Positions 1 through 7,593 of a DNA stretch of 25,208 nucleotides are shown here, piece by piece. Numbering within the stretch: position 1 is the stretch's first letter; every line of letters starts with the position of its first letter. The notes beneath the pieces were generated by a model. It ran no database searches. It was not told the origin of the DNA and saw nothing but the letters and a program-made list of their open reading frames with translations. This DNA is from Solobacterium sp. GTDB lineage: Bacteria > Bacillota_I > Bacilli_A > Erysipelotrichales > Erysipelotrichaceae. The DNA lies in the NCBI GenBank assembly GCA_015256455.1, contig JABZMB010000017.1:1-25208 (forward strand). Reading direction: 5' to 3'. The position numbers and the translations under genes were made by a program.

Positions 1-671
1 ATATGTTTGATGGTCACAACCTCTTCTACAATAAAACAGCTACTTATGGTAAATGTTGGGGTATTAAAAAGTACTTAGATAAACAGAATTTAGATATCGT
101 CATCATCGGTCAAGATTGTAATCACATCGGTGATGAGCGCCTGGATGAATACTGTCCATTCACCGCAGAAAAGACGTTCACAGGAATTCAAATTCAATCC
201 TGTGGACAGATTACTGGTAAGTGGTTTATCGAAACACTCTTGCCATACTGTCAAAAGCGTTATCGCATTCATACAGACCGCAAGCATGTAGGTATCGCTG
301 GTTCTTCCATGGGTGGAATCATGTCCGAGTTTATGATCAGTGAGTATAACGATTATTTCTCAAAAGCAGGTTGTGTATCTCCTGCCAATATCTTTAACTA
401 TCATGTGTTATGTAATCACATTCAAAAGAAGAAGTTTAAAGAAACTCGTATTTATCTTGATTTTGGATCAGATGAAGAACGCACAAAGAAAGGCCTTGTA
501 AGAGAGTTAGATATGTTATTGAATATCAACCATCTCTTTACACAAGGTGGCTGTATAACCTATCCAAATCTTGTGGTAAATGGTACACACAGTGAAGAAT
601 CTTGGGAAGGTATTTTCCCTATCATGTTGGAATTCTTATTCCCAGAATTATACAAAAAGAAAAAGTCATAA
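1..671 (+). CDS. alpha/beta hydrolase, esterase family (5' partial)
   Basis: Probable serine esterase of the alpha/beta-hydrolase fold (the putative esterase / esterase D-like group). The sequence shows the nucleophile elbow GSSMGG with Ser at about residue 102 of the visible part, followed by Asp in YLDFGSD (about 157) and His in NGTHSEESW (about 196), which give a complete Ser-Asp-His triad. The visible protein begins MFDGHNLF. In relatives this segment follows an N-terminal beta-sheet region, so the ATG at 3 is probably internal and the real start lies before the window. The substrate is unknown; acyl esters or carbohydrate esters are typical of the family. A hairpin terminator follows the TAA directly. 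Confidence 0.85.
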   Translation, partial: MFDGHNLFYNKTATYGKCWGIKKYLDKQNLDIVIIGQDCNHIGDERLDEYCPFTAEKTFTGIQIQSCGQITGKWFIETLLPYCQKRYRIHTDRKHVGIAGSSMGGIMSEFMISEYNDYFSKAGCVSPANIFNYHVLCNHIQKKKFKETRIYLDFGSDEERTKKGLVRELDMLLNINHLFTQGGCITYPNLVVNGTHSEESWEGIFPIMLEFLFPELYKKKKS

Positions 672-703
672 AAAGCCACAATCAACCAAGATTGCGGCTT
701 TTT
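671..703. terminator. bidirectional Rho-independent terminator
   Basis: The GCC-A-CAATC arm (675-683) pairs with GATTG-C-GGC (690-698), with one internal mismatch and a six-base loop. It is flanked by A-run and T-run on opposite sides, so it can end both the esterase transcript (+) and the convergent degV-type transcript (-). Confidence 0.85.
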
Positions 704-705
704 GT

Positions 706-1545
706 TTAACAATCACTATCTTCAAATCCAACAATCAGACCCTGGTCTGATACATAGTATGAACACACAATTGTACATGGAATCATATCAACTTTCGCTT
801 CTGGGAAAGACTGTAGAATTAAATTCTTTAAATCATTTGCCATAGATTCATTATTGCAGTGAGCAATATGAACTTTCTTTCCGTTATAACGCTGTGCAAT
901 CATCTCCTCAAAAATCTTATTTGTGGCCTTCTTTTCACCACGACACTTATGCAAAATCTCAAGTGTGCCTTGATCAGATGCCTTACCAACACAACGAATA
1001 CCCAATAATCCAGATAATTTCGCAATTGCCGGACTCACACGACCATTACGCGCTAAATTGTCTAAGTTTGCGATATTAAATAATAAGTGTGTATGTTTCT
1101 TATATTCATTAATCGCATCACAGATTTCACTAAAGCTTAATCCCTGCGCAATTAACTCCTTTAACTTTTCGATAATCAATAGAATTTCTGGTCCTACAGA
1201 TAATGAGTCAATGACGTAGATATTCGCTTCTGGATGTTCTTCCAAGAAGAGTGATCTACCCTGCATCGCTGCAGAATAACAACCGGATAATCCACCCGTA
1301 ACTGTTACCGCAAAAATCGTATCGGCACCATCAAATGAACTTGCCCACTCATAGGCATTTGGACATGAAGTGGATGTTTTTCCCTTCGTATGTTTGAGTA
1401 CGGATAAGAAACGCTCTACATTCGTACGTTCATCATCGAAGAACTCTCCCTCATTCATAATGACCTTTAGAGGAACTGTTCTATAGTCAATATCTTCCAT
1501 GCGAAATACGTTAGAAGATGAATCTGATACAATTCTATACTTCAT
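706..1545 (-). CDS. DegV family fatty-acid-binding protein
   Basis: Member of the DegV family. Characterised members are cytosolic proteins that bind a fatty acid, and some (FakB) present it to the kinase FakA. The 279-residue length matches the family. Visible landmarks are the N-terminal strand IVSDSSSN (5-12), a TSTSCPNAYEW segment (57-67) at the usual TSxPS ligand-loop position, LSGCYSAA (86-93) matching the family LSGTYxSA, and GRVS (168-171) before the GLLGIRCV strand. The family fold is clear; that it is a true FakB partner is inference, as no fakA is present here. It is transcribed alone, with AGGAGG five bases before the ATG and its own promoter. Confidence 0.88.
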   Translation of the reverse strand: MKYRIVSDSSSNVFRMEDIDYRTVPLKVIMNEGEFFDDERTNVERFLSVLKHTKGKTSTSCPNAYEWASSFDGADTIFAVTVTGGLSGCYSAAMQGRSLFLEEHPEANIYVIDSLSVGPEILLIIEKLKELIAQGLSFSEICDAINEYKKHTHLLFNIANLDNLARNGRVSPAIAKLSGLLGIRCVGKASDQGTLEILHKCRGEKKATNKIFEEMIAQRYNGKKVHIAHCNNESMANDLKNLILQSFPEAKVDMIPCTIVCSYYVSDQGLIVGFEDSDC

Positions 1546-1574
1546 CGTGACCTCCTGCTTTTTAAGCTACATGC

Positions 1575-1603
1575 ATTATAAATATTCATTTCTTTCTACG
1601 CAA
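1575..1603 (-). promoter_or_regulatory. promoter of the DegV gene
   Basis: Reading the minus strand, TTGCGT (1598-1603), a 17-base spacer, and a perfect TATAAT (1575-1580). This lies 29 bases before the start codon. Confidence 0.7.
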
Positions 1604-1608
1604 AGCAA

Positions 1609-1625
1609 TTCACGAATGTTTCACG
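1609..1625. repeat. TTCACG-N5-TTCACG direct repeat upstream of the DegV promoter
   Basis: Two identical hexamers (1609-1614 and 1620-1625) sit exactly 11 bases apart, one helical turn, immediately upstream of the -35 box. This spacing is typical of OmpR/PhoB-type response-regulator sites. The regulator is unknown. Confidence 0.35.
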
Positions 1626-1631
1626 CAAATG

Positions 1632-1661
1632 AAAAAAAGTCGGTACAATTCACCGACTTTT
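1632..1661 (-). terminator. terminator of lon
   Basis: On the minus strand a ten-base-pair stem AAAAGTCGGT / ACCGACTTTT (1652-1661 with 1635-1644) has a seven-base loop and is followed by a T-run. It lies 26 bases past the lon stop. Confidence 0.88.
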
Positions 1662-1686
1662 GTAACAAATCACGAGGTGATTCGGC

Positions 1687-3996
1687 CTATTTCTGCTTTG
1701 AGTTTCTTGTTGTTTTCACAAGAATACCAGCCGCCTTTAAGACTTCATCTACCTGCTCAACTAGAATGATCGTTAACTTTTCTTTCACTTCTGGTGCGAT
1801 ATCCTTTAGGTCATCTTCATTCTCTTTTGGAATATAAACCGTCTTTACACCTGCTCTAGCAGCTGCCATCAGTTTTTCAGGCAAACCACCAATTGGCATC
1901 ACACCACCACGTAAGGATACCTCTCCTGTCATTGCGATTAGTGGAGAAACCTTTTTCTTTGTAATCAGTGATGCTAAAGCAGTTGTTAAAGTGATACCTG
2001 CAGAAGGTCCATCTTTTTTAACGGCCCCCTGTGGAACGTGGATATGAATATCATGTGTCTTTAAAATCTTATCTGCTTCTGGGAATTTCGATTTCACAAG
2101 AGATAATGCAATGCGTACAGATTCCTTCATCACATCGCCAAGTTGTCCCGTCACAATCAACTGTCCACTACCCTTTGTTAGTAGGGTTTCGACAAAGAGA
2201 ATCTCTCCGCCACTTGCAGTCCATGCAAGACCTGTTACAATACCAGGATTCTTTTGAACTGTGAGTTTTTCATGGTGAAGTGGTTTCATATCTAGTAGTG
2301 TAGGTAAATCACTTGCCTGAATGACAATCTTTTCTTGATGACCTCTTGCAAGTTTAACTGCAATCGCACGGCATACAGAATCAATTCTCTTCTTGAGTCC
2401 ACGTACACCACCCTCCATCGTATAGTCCGCAATAATTGAACGTATCGCATCCTCACTAAATTCTAACTGTTCATTTGGAATGCCCATTTTCTCAATTGCT
2501 TTTGGTATCAAATGTCTTTGCGCAATCTGGTACTTTTCACTTGCTGTATAACCTTGGAAGTCAATCACTTCCATACGGTTTAGTAAAGGTTCAGGGATAG
2601 AATCCAATGTATTTGCGGTACAGATAAAGAGTACATCAGAAAGATCATACGGAACATTCATGTAGTGATCTGTAAAGGTATTGTTCTGTTCAGGATCAAG
2701 AACTTCTAAAAGTGCACTTGCAGGATCACCATTATAAGACATACTTAACTTATCAATTTCATCGAGTACCATCACCGGATTAGATGTTCCAGCTTTCTGA
2801 ATACCATCCATAATTCTTCCTGGCATTGCACCGATATAGGTACGACGATGACCACGAATATCTGCTTCATCCCTTACACCACCTAAAGCAACTCGTACAT
2901 ACTTACGCTTGAGTGCATTTGCGATGGAGCGGCCAATACTTGTCTTACCAGTACCTGGAGCACCAACAAATAAAAGAATTGAACCAGACTGACGCTTATT
3001 AAGATCCATGACCGCAATCTGTTGTAAGATACGCTCTTTTACTTTCTTTAGACCGTAGTGATCTTCATCCAGAATCTTCTCCGCAGCTTGAAAGTCAATC
3101 TTCTTTGTACGTTCTTTCTTCCAACTGATACTTGTTAAAAAATCTAGATAGTTGTAAAGATTACCATACTCTGGAGAGTTACTACCTTCTTGTTTTAGAC
3201 GACTTAAAACCTTATCTGCTTCACGACGTGCAGTTTCATTCATGCCAGATGATTGAATCTTCATCTCCATCTTTCGGATATCTGTCACATTCTCTGGATG
3301 CATGTCATCCAGTTCCTTTTGAAGATATTCGATTTGTTTCTTAATGGCCATCTCACGATAGGCTTTTTTATTGTCATTTTCTTGTGCGGCTGAAGCTTCG
3401 TTAGTTACGTCCGTCATTTCTGTATATTCATAGATATACTGTTCAATCTTATTTAATAGATTAGAGCGAAGATTTTCTTCAAGTAATGCATACTTTTCTT
3501 CATCCGTAATGTTTAACCATTGTGCCATGGCACTGATGATATCCTCCATCCCCTTTAATTGAGAGATGAAATTGCGTGCACCTAATGCCCATTGATAGTT
3601 CGCGGTTGCCTTTACAAGTGCACTCTTAAGTTGCTCAACCCGCTTCTTTTCATCCATTGGATCTAAATCATTGGTCATCGGTTTACGGATGATGGATAAA
3701 ACTTCTAAAGTCTTATCACTATGTACAACGATATCTTCAATATTGATACGTGATTCTGTCTTGATTACCACAAAACCACTATTACTAACTTCTGTAATAG
3801 TTCCTGATACACTTAATGGATAAAAGTTTTCAGGACGAAATTCATCTGTAGATAAAGCCTTCTTTTCAATCGCAAAGATAATACGGTCACCTACAGCAGG
3901 TTCCTGTCCAGTTGCGTTTTTATAGCTATCACTGGTCAGATAAATATTTGTGTCTGGTAATAATACCGTATTATAAATCGGAACGATAATTGCCAT
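1687..3996 (-). CDS. lon: ATP-dependent protease Lon
   Basis: Cytosolic AAA+ serine protease that unfolds and degrades damaged and regulatory proteins as a hexamer. The 769 residues are close to the usual length. An N-terminal substrate-binding domain (about 1-195) and a coiled linker (about 215-270) lead to the AAA+ module, with Walker A GAPGTGKT (345-352) and Walker B VMVLDEID (408-415). The C-terminal protease domain carries the Ser-Lys dyad, Ser665 in KDGPSAG and Lys708 in GGLPEK. The N-terminal domain is rather divergent (starts MAIIVPIYNTVLLP). The start is fixed by GGAGG nine bases before the ATG. A CIRCE operator directly upstream indicates HrcA-type heat-shock control. It follows rarA and a small deoxyribosyltransferase-like gene on the same strand. 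Confidence 0.97.
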   Translation of the reverse strand: MAIIVPIYNTVLLPDTNIYLTSDSYKNATGQEPAVGDRIIFAIEKKALSTDEFRPENFYPLSVSGTITEVSNSGFVVIKTESRINIEDIVVHSDKTLEVLSIIRKPMTNDLDPMDEKKRVEQLKSALVKATANYQWALGARNFISQLKGMEDIISAMAQWLNITDEEKYALLEENLRSNLLNKIEQYIYEYTEMTDVTNEASAAQENDNKKAYREMAIKKQIEYLQKELDDMHPENVTDIRKMEMKIQSSGMNETARREADKVLSRLKQEGSNSPEYGNLYNYLDFLTSISWKKERTKKIDFQAAEKILDEDHYGLKKVKERILQQIAVMDLNKRQSGSILLFVGAPGTGKTSIGRSIANALKRKYVRVALGGVRDEADIRGHRRTYIGAMPGRIMDGIQKAGTSNPVMVLDEIDKLSMSYNGDPASALLEVLDPEQNNTFTDHYMNVPYDLSDVLFICTANTLDSIPEPLLNRMEVIDFQGYTASEKYQIAQRHLIPKAIEKMGIPNEQLEFSEDAIRSIIADYTMEGGVRGLKKRIDSVCRAIAVKLARGHQEKIVIQASDLPTLLDMKPLHHEKLTVQKNPGIVTGLAWTASGGEILFVETLLTKGSGQLIVTGQLGDVMKESVRIALSLVKSKFPEADKILKTHDIHIHVPQGAVKKDGPSAGITLTTALASLITKKKVSPLIAMTGEVSLRGGVMPIGGLPEKLMAAARAGVKTVYIPKENEDDLKDIAPEVKEKLTIILVEQVDEVLKAAGILVKTTRNSKQK

Positions 3997-4029
3997 TATT
4001 GTATACCTCCTTATGAGTATAGAAGTATT

Positions 4030-4056
4030 TTAGCACTTTATAATAAAGAGTGCTAA
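4030..4056 (-). promoter_or_regulatory. CIRCE element (HrcA operator) of lon
   Basis: On the plus strand TTAGCACTT, nine bases, GAGTGCTAA. This is the known CIRCE layout TTAGCACTC-N9-GAGTGCTAA with a single mismatch in one arm. It lies 33 bases before the lon ATG. The spacer includes TATTAT/TATAAA-like bases on the lon strand that could be the -10 box, so HrcA binding would block the promoter. Confidence 0.85.
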
Positions 4057-4068
4057 TATTTAGCACTC
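4048..4068 (-). repeat. second, perfect 9-3-9 palindrome sharing a CIRCE arm
   Basis: GAGTGCTAA (4048-4056), TAT, then TTAGCACTC (4060-4068) form a perfect nine-base inverted repeat. It uses the right arm of the CIRCE plus a third half-site. On the minus strand the hairpin is followed by TTTATT and begins seven bases after the upstream gene's stop codon, so it could also act as a weak terminator for the rarA transcript. Confidence 0.6.
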
Positions 4069-4075
4069 AGATATT

Positions 4076-4414
4076 TTATTCCATTGTTTCAAGATAACGG
4101 ACTGGTTTACCACTTGCCTTTGCGTACTCAATTTCTGACTTTGTACTAGAGCCGATATAGCCACCAACATTGATAACAAAAATTTCATCAGCCATATCAA
4201 TTTTACGTTTATGCATATCATCCAACATCTCTTTTGTCTTTGTTAGAGTACCCTCATCCATATTTTCCCAAACTTCATGATCGCCACTATGACCAAATAA
4301 TCCAACGTTAATCACAATGTTTCCAGCAAGTGTCAAATCTTTCTGCGCTTTCATGAATTCATCTTTAAAGCGTGTGCTTCCACATAAGGTAATAACTTTA
4401 TATTTTCCTTGCAT
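4076..4414 (-). CDS. nucleoside 2-deoxyribosyltransferase-like protein
   Basis: Small protein of 112 residues with the nucleoside 2-deoxyribosyltransferase-like Rossmann-type fold. The sequence shows the N-terminal strand-loop ITLCGSTRF (8-16), a central HKRKIDMADEIFVIN (68-82) and the late GYIGSSTKSEIEYA (85-98), where Ser/Glu residues usually contact the ribose and act in catalysis. True enzymes are usually somewhat longer, and relatives of this short form are mostly annotated only as hypothetical or DUF4406-like, so the substrate is unknown. It is translationally coupled to rarA: the rarA TAA and this ATG share one base (TAATG). A role in cleaning or sensing odd nucleotides near repair and replication stress would be inference only. 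Confidence 0.7.
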   Translation of the reverse strand: MQGKYKVITLCGSTRFKDEFMKAQKDLTLAGNIVINVGLFGHSGDHEVWENMDEGTLTKTKEMLDDMHKRKIDMADEIFVINVGGYIGSSTKSEIEYAKASGKPVRYLETME

Positions 4415-5754
4415 TATTTTTTCTCCTTTTGATAATCATTCTTACCAATCGAATTGAAGTATTGTTGGAGCTTGGCTTCATAAGCTACATCTGAGAAGTG
4501 ATATAGTCTTTCATTCTTAATCGCATCTGGTAGATATTGTTGTTTCACATAGTGATTTGGATAATCATGTGCATATTGATACCCTACACCATTGCCGAAC
4601 TTCTCTGAACCTGCGTAATGAGCATCCTTTAGATATGGTGGAATTGGAAGATTTCCTGTTTTTTCAACCAGATCCATTGCCATAAAAATACCATTTGATG
4701 ATGCATTCGATTTAGGTGCATTCGCCACATAAGTAGCCGCATTTGCGAGTATGATAGCTCCTTCTGGCATCCCTACTCTTTCAACGGCTAACGCCGCATC
4801 AACTGCAATCTGTAGCGCTCTAGGATCTGCATTACCACATTCTTCTGCTGCCGCAATCATAATTCTACGAGAGATAAAACGAACATCCTCTCCCGCCGTC
4901 AACATGCGTGCAAGGTAGTAGAGTGTGGCATCTGGATCAGAACCACGCATCGATTTAATAAACGCAGAAATCGTATCATAATGGTTATCACCATCCTTGT
5001 CATAACGGATTGCCTTCTTTTGAATGCATTCCTCCACAACAGACAAGGTAATGTGAATGTAGCCATCGTCACTACGATCTGTTGTAAGATCTGCAAGTTC
5101 TAACGCATTCAACGCAGCACGTGCATCTCCATCACAAATCTCTGCTAAAAATTCAGCAGCTTCCTCATCTAAGATAACATTGTCTTTGCCGATACCCTTT
5201 ATCGCATCTTCTGCAGCACGCGTTAAAAGAGTCACAATATTCTCTTTTGTTAGTGACTTTAACTGGAAGATACGAGAACGTGAAATCAATGCTTGATTCA
5301 CTTCAAAATATGGATTCTCCGTTGTTGCACCAATCAAGATAATTGTGCCATCTTCAACATATGGTAGTAGATAATCCTGTTGTCCTTTATTAAATCGATG
5401 AATCTCATCGATAAATAAGATTGTTTTCTTTTGATACATCGACATCAAGTCAATCGCATGTGTAATTACATGTTCAAGATCTTTCTTGCCTGCAATTGTC
5501 GCATTGACTTGTTGAAAATCAGCAGAGGTACTATTCGCAATCACTTGTGCAAGTGTAGTCTTACCCGTTCCTGGAGGGCCATAAAAGATTAATGATCCAA
5601 GCTTATCCGCTTTAATTGCACGATATAACAATTTATCTTTGCCAATGATATGTTCCTGACCAACAACTTCCTCTAAAGTAGAAGGTCTCATACGTGCCGC
5701 TAAAGGCTCTTCTTTTTTCTTTGTCTCTTCGCTTGCATACCCAAATAAATCCAT
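4414..5754 (-). CDS. rarA: replication-associated recombination protein A (RarA/MgsA)
   Basis: AAA+ ATPase of the RarA/MgsA/WRNIP1 family, related to clamp-loader subunits, which acts at stalled replication forks. In its 446 residues: Walker A GPPGTGKT (59-66), Walker B ILFIDEIHR (112-120), sensor-type GATTENPYFEVN, a following SRSRIFQL segment, and the C-terminal tetramerisation region with MRGSDPDA and the typical ending around SEKFGNGVGYQYAHDYP. The length is normal. An AAAGGAGG site ends five bases before the ATG and a TATAAT lies just upstream. It leads a short operon with the deoxyribosyltransferase-like gene; lon downstream has its own CIRCE-controlled start. Confidence 0.95.
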   Translation of the reverse strand: MDLFGYASEETKKKEEPLAARMRPSTLEEVVGQEHIIGKDKLLYRAIKADKLGSLIFYGPPGTGKTTLAQVIANSTSADFQQVNATIAGKKDLEHVITHAIDLMSMYQKKTILFIDEIHRFNKGQQDYLLPYVEDGTIILIGATTENPYFEVNQALISRSRIFQLKSLTKENIVTLLTRAAEDAIKGIGKDNVILDEEAAEFLAEICDGDARAALNALELADLTTDRSDDGYIHITLSVVEECIQKKAIRYDKDGDNHYDTISAFIKSMRGSDPDATLYYLARMLTAGEDVRFISRRIMIAAAEECGNADPRALQIAVDAALAVERVGMPEGAIILANAATYVANAPKSNASSNGIFMAMDLVEKTGNLPIPPYLKDAHYAGSEKFGNGVGYQYAHDYPNHYVKQQYLPDAIKNERLYHFSDVAYEAKLQQYFNSIGKNDYQKEKK

Positions 5755-5778
5755 AGAAACCTCCTTTATCTATCCCAT

Positions 5779-5784
5779 ATTATA
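5779..5784 (-). promoter_or_regulatory. -10 box of rarA promoter
   Basis: Perfect TATAAT on the minus strand 24 bases before the rarA start codon. No convincing -35 hexamer is visible. Confidence 0.45.
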
Positions 5785-5803
5785 CTTGTAATTACTACAT
5801 TCA

Positions 5804-5827
5804 GAAAGAAAAAGCTCCTTACGGAGC
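5804..5827 (-). terminator. terminator of the ABC exporter operon
   Basis: On the minus strand GCTCC-GTAA-GGAGC (5823-5827 with 5814-5818) is followed by TTTTTCTTTCT. It lies seven bases past the last permease stop. Confidence 0.85.
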
Positions 5828-5833
5828 CTTTAC

Positions 5834-6382
5834 TCATGATTTTTTCCTGACAGTTTGATGATACATCCAAAAGATACAGAAACCAGTTAGGAATAGAGCG
5901 ATAATTAAAAGCTGTAATAAGTCAGGAATCACAACTCTTAAGCCAATGACAACCGCAGAGAACAAGATAGCCAAAACCAATGATAGTTTATAATTTTCAA
6001 TTTGATATAAAAATGTTTCTTCTAACACGAATAATATCAATAATGATATTAAAAGGTATTCTAGGTCAACAGGATTAAAACGATGAAGAAAGGTAGAAAA
6101 TAATGAATACAGTATATTACTACTGAGCAATGCCAGTAGTATACGCTGGATGCGAGGTATTATTATCTCTTTAATCGAAAGTGGATAAAGAGAAATATTC
6201 TGTAAATCTAACTGTGCTTGATACAATAAACCAGCTACATAACCCGTTCCGTATGGAAATAAATCTACCAAGATACTATAACTACGCTCTGCACCAAGAA
6301 AGTAATACAAGCACGGAACAACAATTGCAAATCCTATCAATCCAATTAAAGTATAAGCCTGATAAAATGATAATTTCTTCAT
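5834..6382 (-). CDS. ABC-2-type permease-like membrane protein (fourth of cluster)
   Basis: Integral membrane protein of 182 residues with about five or six hydrophobic helices: about 12-30, 40-55, 80-100, 110-125, 132-150 and 155-175. It has the cytoplasmic-loop pattern LYPLSIKEIIIPRIQR (about 65-80), which resembles the LP(I/V)S(R/K) loop of short ABC-2 permeases (the ABC2_membrane_5-like group). It is likely one transmembrane part of the exporter powered by the ATPase at 8211-9053. The start overlaps the previous gene's stop by four bases (ATGA), so the two are translationally coupled. It is the most divergent of the four. The substrate cannot be read from sequence. Confidence 0.6.
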   Translation of the reverse strand: MKKLSFYQAYTLIGLIGFAIVVPCLYYFLGAERSYSILVDLFPYGTGYVAGLLYQAQLDLQNISLYPLSIKEIIIPRIQRILLALLSSNILYSLFSTFLHRFNPVDLEYLLISLLILFVLEETFLYQIENYKLSLVLAILFSAVVIGLRVVIPDLLQLLIIALFLTGFCIFWMYHQTVRKKS

Positions 6383-6960
6383 ATCGATTCCCCTTTTCGA
6401 ATTTCATGCATACATGCAAGCATAAGAAGAACAAAAATCCCAAAAAAAACTAAATTGCCATACACAATTACTGAGTCACATAATATAAGTTGATTTCGAA
6501 TCCATGTAAACAATACTGTAAAAATAACGAATCCAACATATCTAATATACATATTATTTGATTTTACTACTGTCATATTTTTAAAATTGTGCAAGCAGTA
6601 ATACAAGCAACCTACTGGTGCAACAACAAATAATAAGAACAATTTTGTAATCATCGTATCAAACCATATCGTACAAACCAAATATAGAAAGAAGTATATT
6701 AGCAAAACTTTCACATAAGCAACAAAGTAATCACTTTTTCGAATTGGTAAAATTTGTAGAATAGGATTCCAATTTTCATCAATCAAAACACTAATGATTT
6801 GTACCTGAAATATGAAGAAAAATATTGTTCCAATGTATTCTCTAGTAATACTACTGGGTATACGCATGAGAATAAGATAGAAAAATATTATTGTAGCATT
6901 ACCTATGATATTAAAGAAGTTAAATAAACGATTCCGATATAGTGTATATAGACCTTGCAT
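6379..6960 (-). CDS. ABC-2-type permease-like membrane protein (third of cluster)
   Basis: Membrane protein of 193 residues with about six predicted helices. The motif ILPIRKSDYFVAYVKVLL (about 69-86) is a good match to the loop of short ABC-2 permeases where LP-[hydrophobic]-[basic/polar] precedes a helix beginning near Tyr-Val. The N-terminus (MQGLYTLYRNRLFNFF) is amphipathic and basic, as expected for the cytosolic coupling region. It shares ATGA coupling with the gene after it and sits 15 bases after the gene before it. Parts of it are strongly AT-rich compared with the flanking genes. Permease role inferred from motif and neighbours. Confidence 0.62.
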   Translation of the reverse strand: MQGLYTLYRNRLFNFFNIIGNATIIFFYLILMRIPSSITREYIGTIFFFIFQVQIISVLIDENWNPILQILPIRKSDYFVAYVKVLLIYFFLYLVCTIWFDTMITKLFLLFVVAPVGCLYYCLHNFKNMTVVKSNNMYIRYVGFVIFTVLFTWIRNQLILCDSVIVYGNLVFFGIFVLLMLACMHEIRKGESI

Positions 6961-6975
6961 AAATCTCTCCCTTTT

Positions 6976-7554
6976 CTAATCTTTATTAGTTAAAATACGA
7001 ATGGATGAAATATAAGCTAGTGTATAAAGAACAGTTGCATAACCCAAAAATTGAATAATAGGATGAATATTTGTTTTTGTATAAATAAGTGCAGCCACGC
7101 CAATCACAACAAGTAAAATGCCCAAATGTCGAAAATAATTCCGATGCCATATCTCGACTGGCAAAATAGCAGGAATTACCAAAGCCTCATTAAGTACAAT
7201 TATATTTAATACAAACCACATATTATCTATTTCATGAAATGAAATATAATAAATTAAAAGTCCAAGTAGAATGATGATATTGAGTATTACAATTTCTATA
7301 AATAGAGTATTCACCCTTGTTTTTGCACTGATGGGAACTAATCGAATGACACTACCTTTCATTGGCTGGTCGCGTCTAGCAAAAGCGTTAATAAGCTGAG
7401 TTGTAAAGAAAATATTATAAAAGACATCATGTGATAATTTAACTTTCATCATATATAACACATAAGCAATCGTAAATATTAAGTATGCAATCGGAAATAT
7501 ATATTGTTTCTTTTTTATGAACATCTCAAATTCAAATATTAACAGTGCTTTCAT
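6976..7554 (-). CDS. ABC-2-type permease-like membrane protein (second of cluster; paralogue of 7594-8175)
   Basis: Membrane protein of 192 residues with about six helices. It begins MKALLIFEFEMFIKKKQY and ends with YISSIRIL near the C-terminus. Both ends nearly match the neighbour at 7594-8175 (MKALLIAEYEIFIKRKKY, YFSSIRIL), so the two arose by tandem duplication and then diverged. The loop RLVPISAKTRVNTLFIEI (about 71-88) matches LLPVKPQSRVNILFLE in the sister protein and the short ABC-2 permease signature. It probably pairs with the sister protein as a heterodimeric channel. Substrate unknown. Confidence 0.65.
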   Translation of the reverse strand: MKALLIFEFEMFIKKKQYIFPIAYLIFTIAYVLYMMKVKLSHDVFYNIFFTTQLINAFARRDQPMKGSVIRLVPISAKTRVNTLFIEIVILNIIILLGLLIYYISFHEIDNMWFVLNIIVLNEALVIPAILPVEIWHRNYFRHLGILLVVIGVAALIYTKTNIHPIIQFLGYATVLYTLAYISSIRILTNKD

Positions 7555-7593
7555 ATTCTTAACACCCCTTTAAACATTGATGATTTCACTTCG

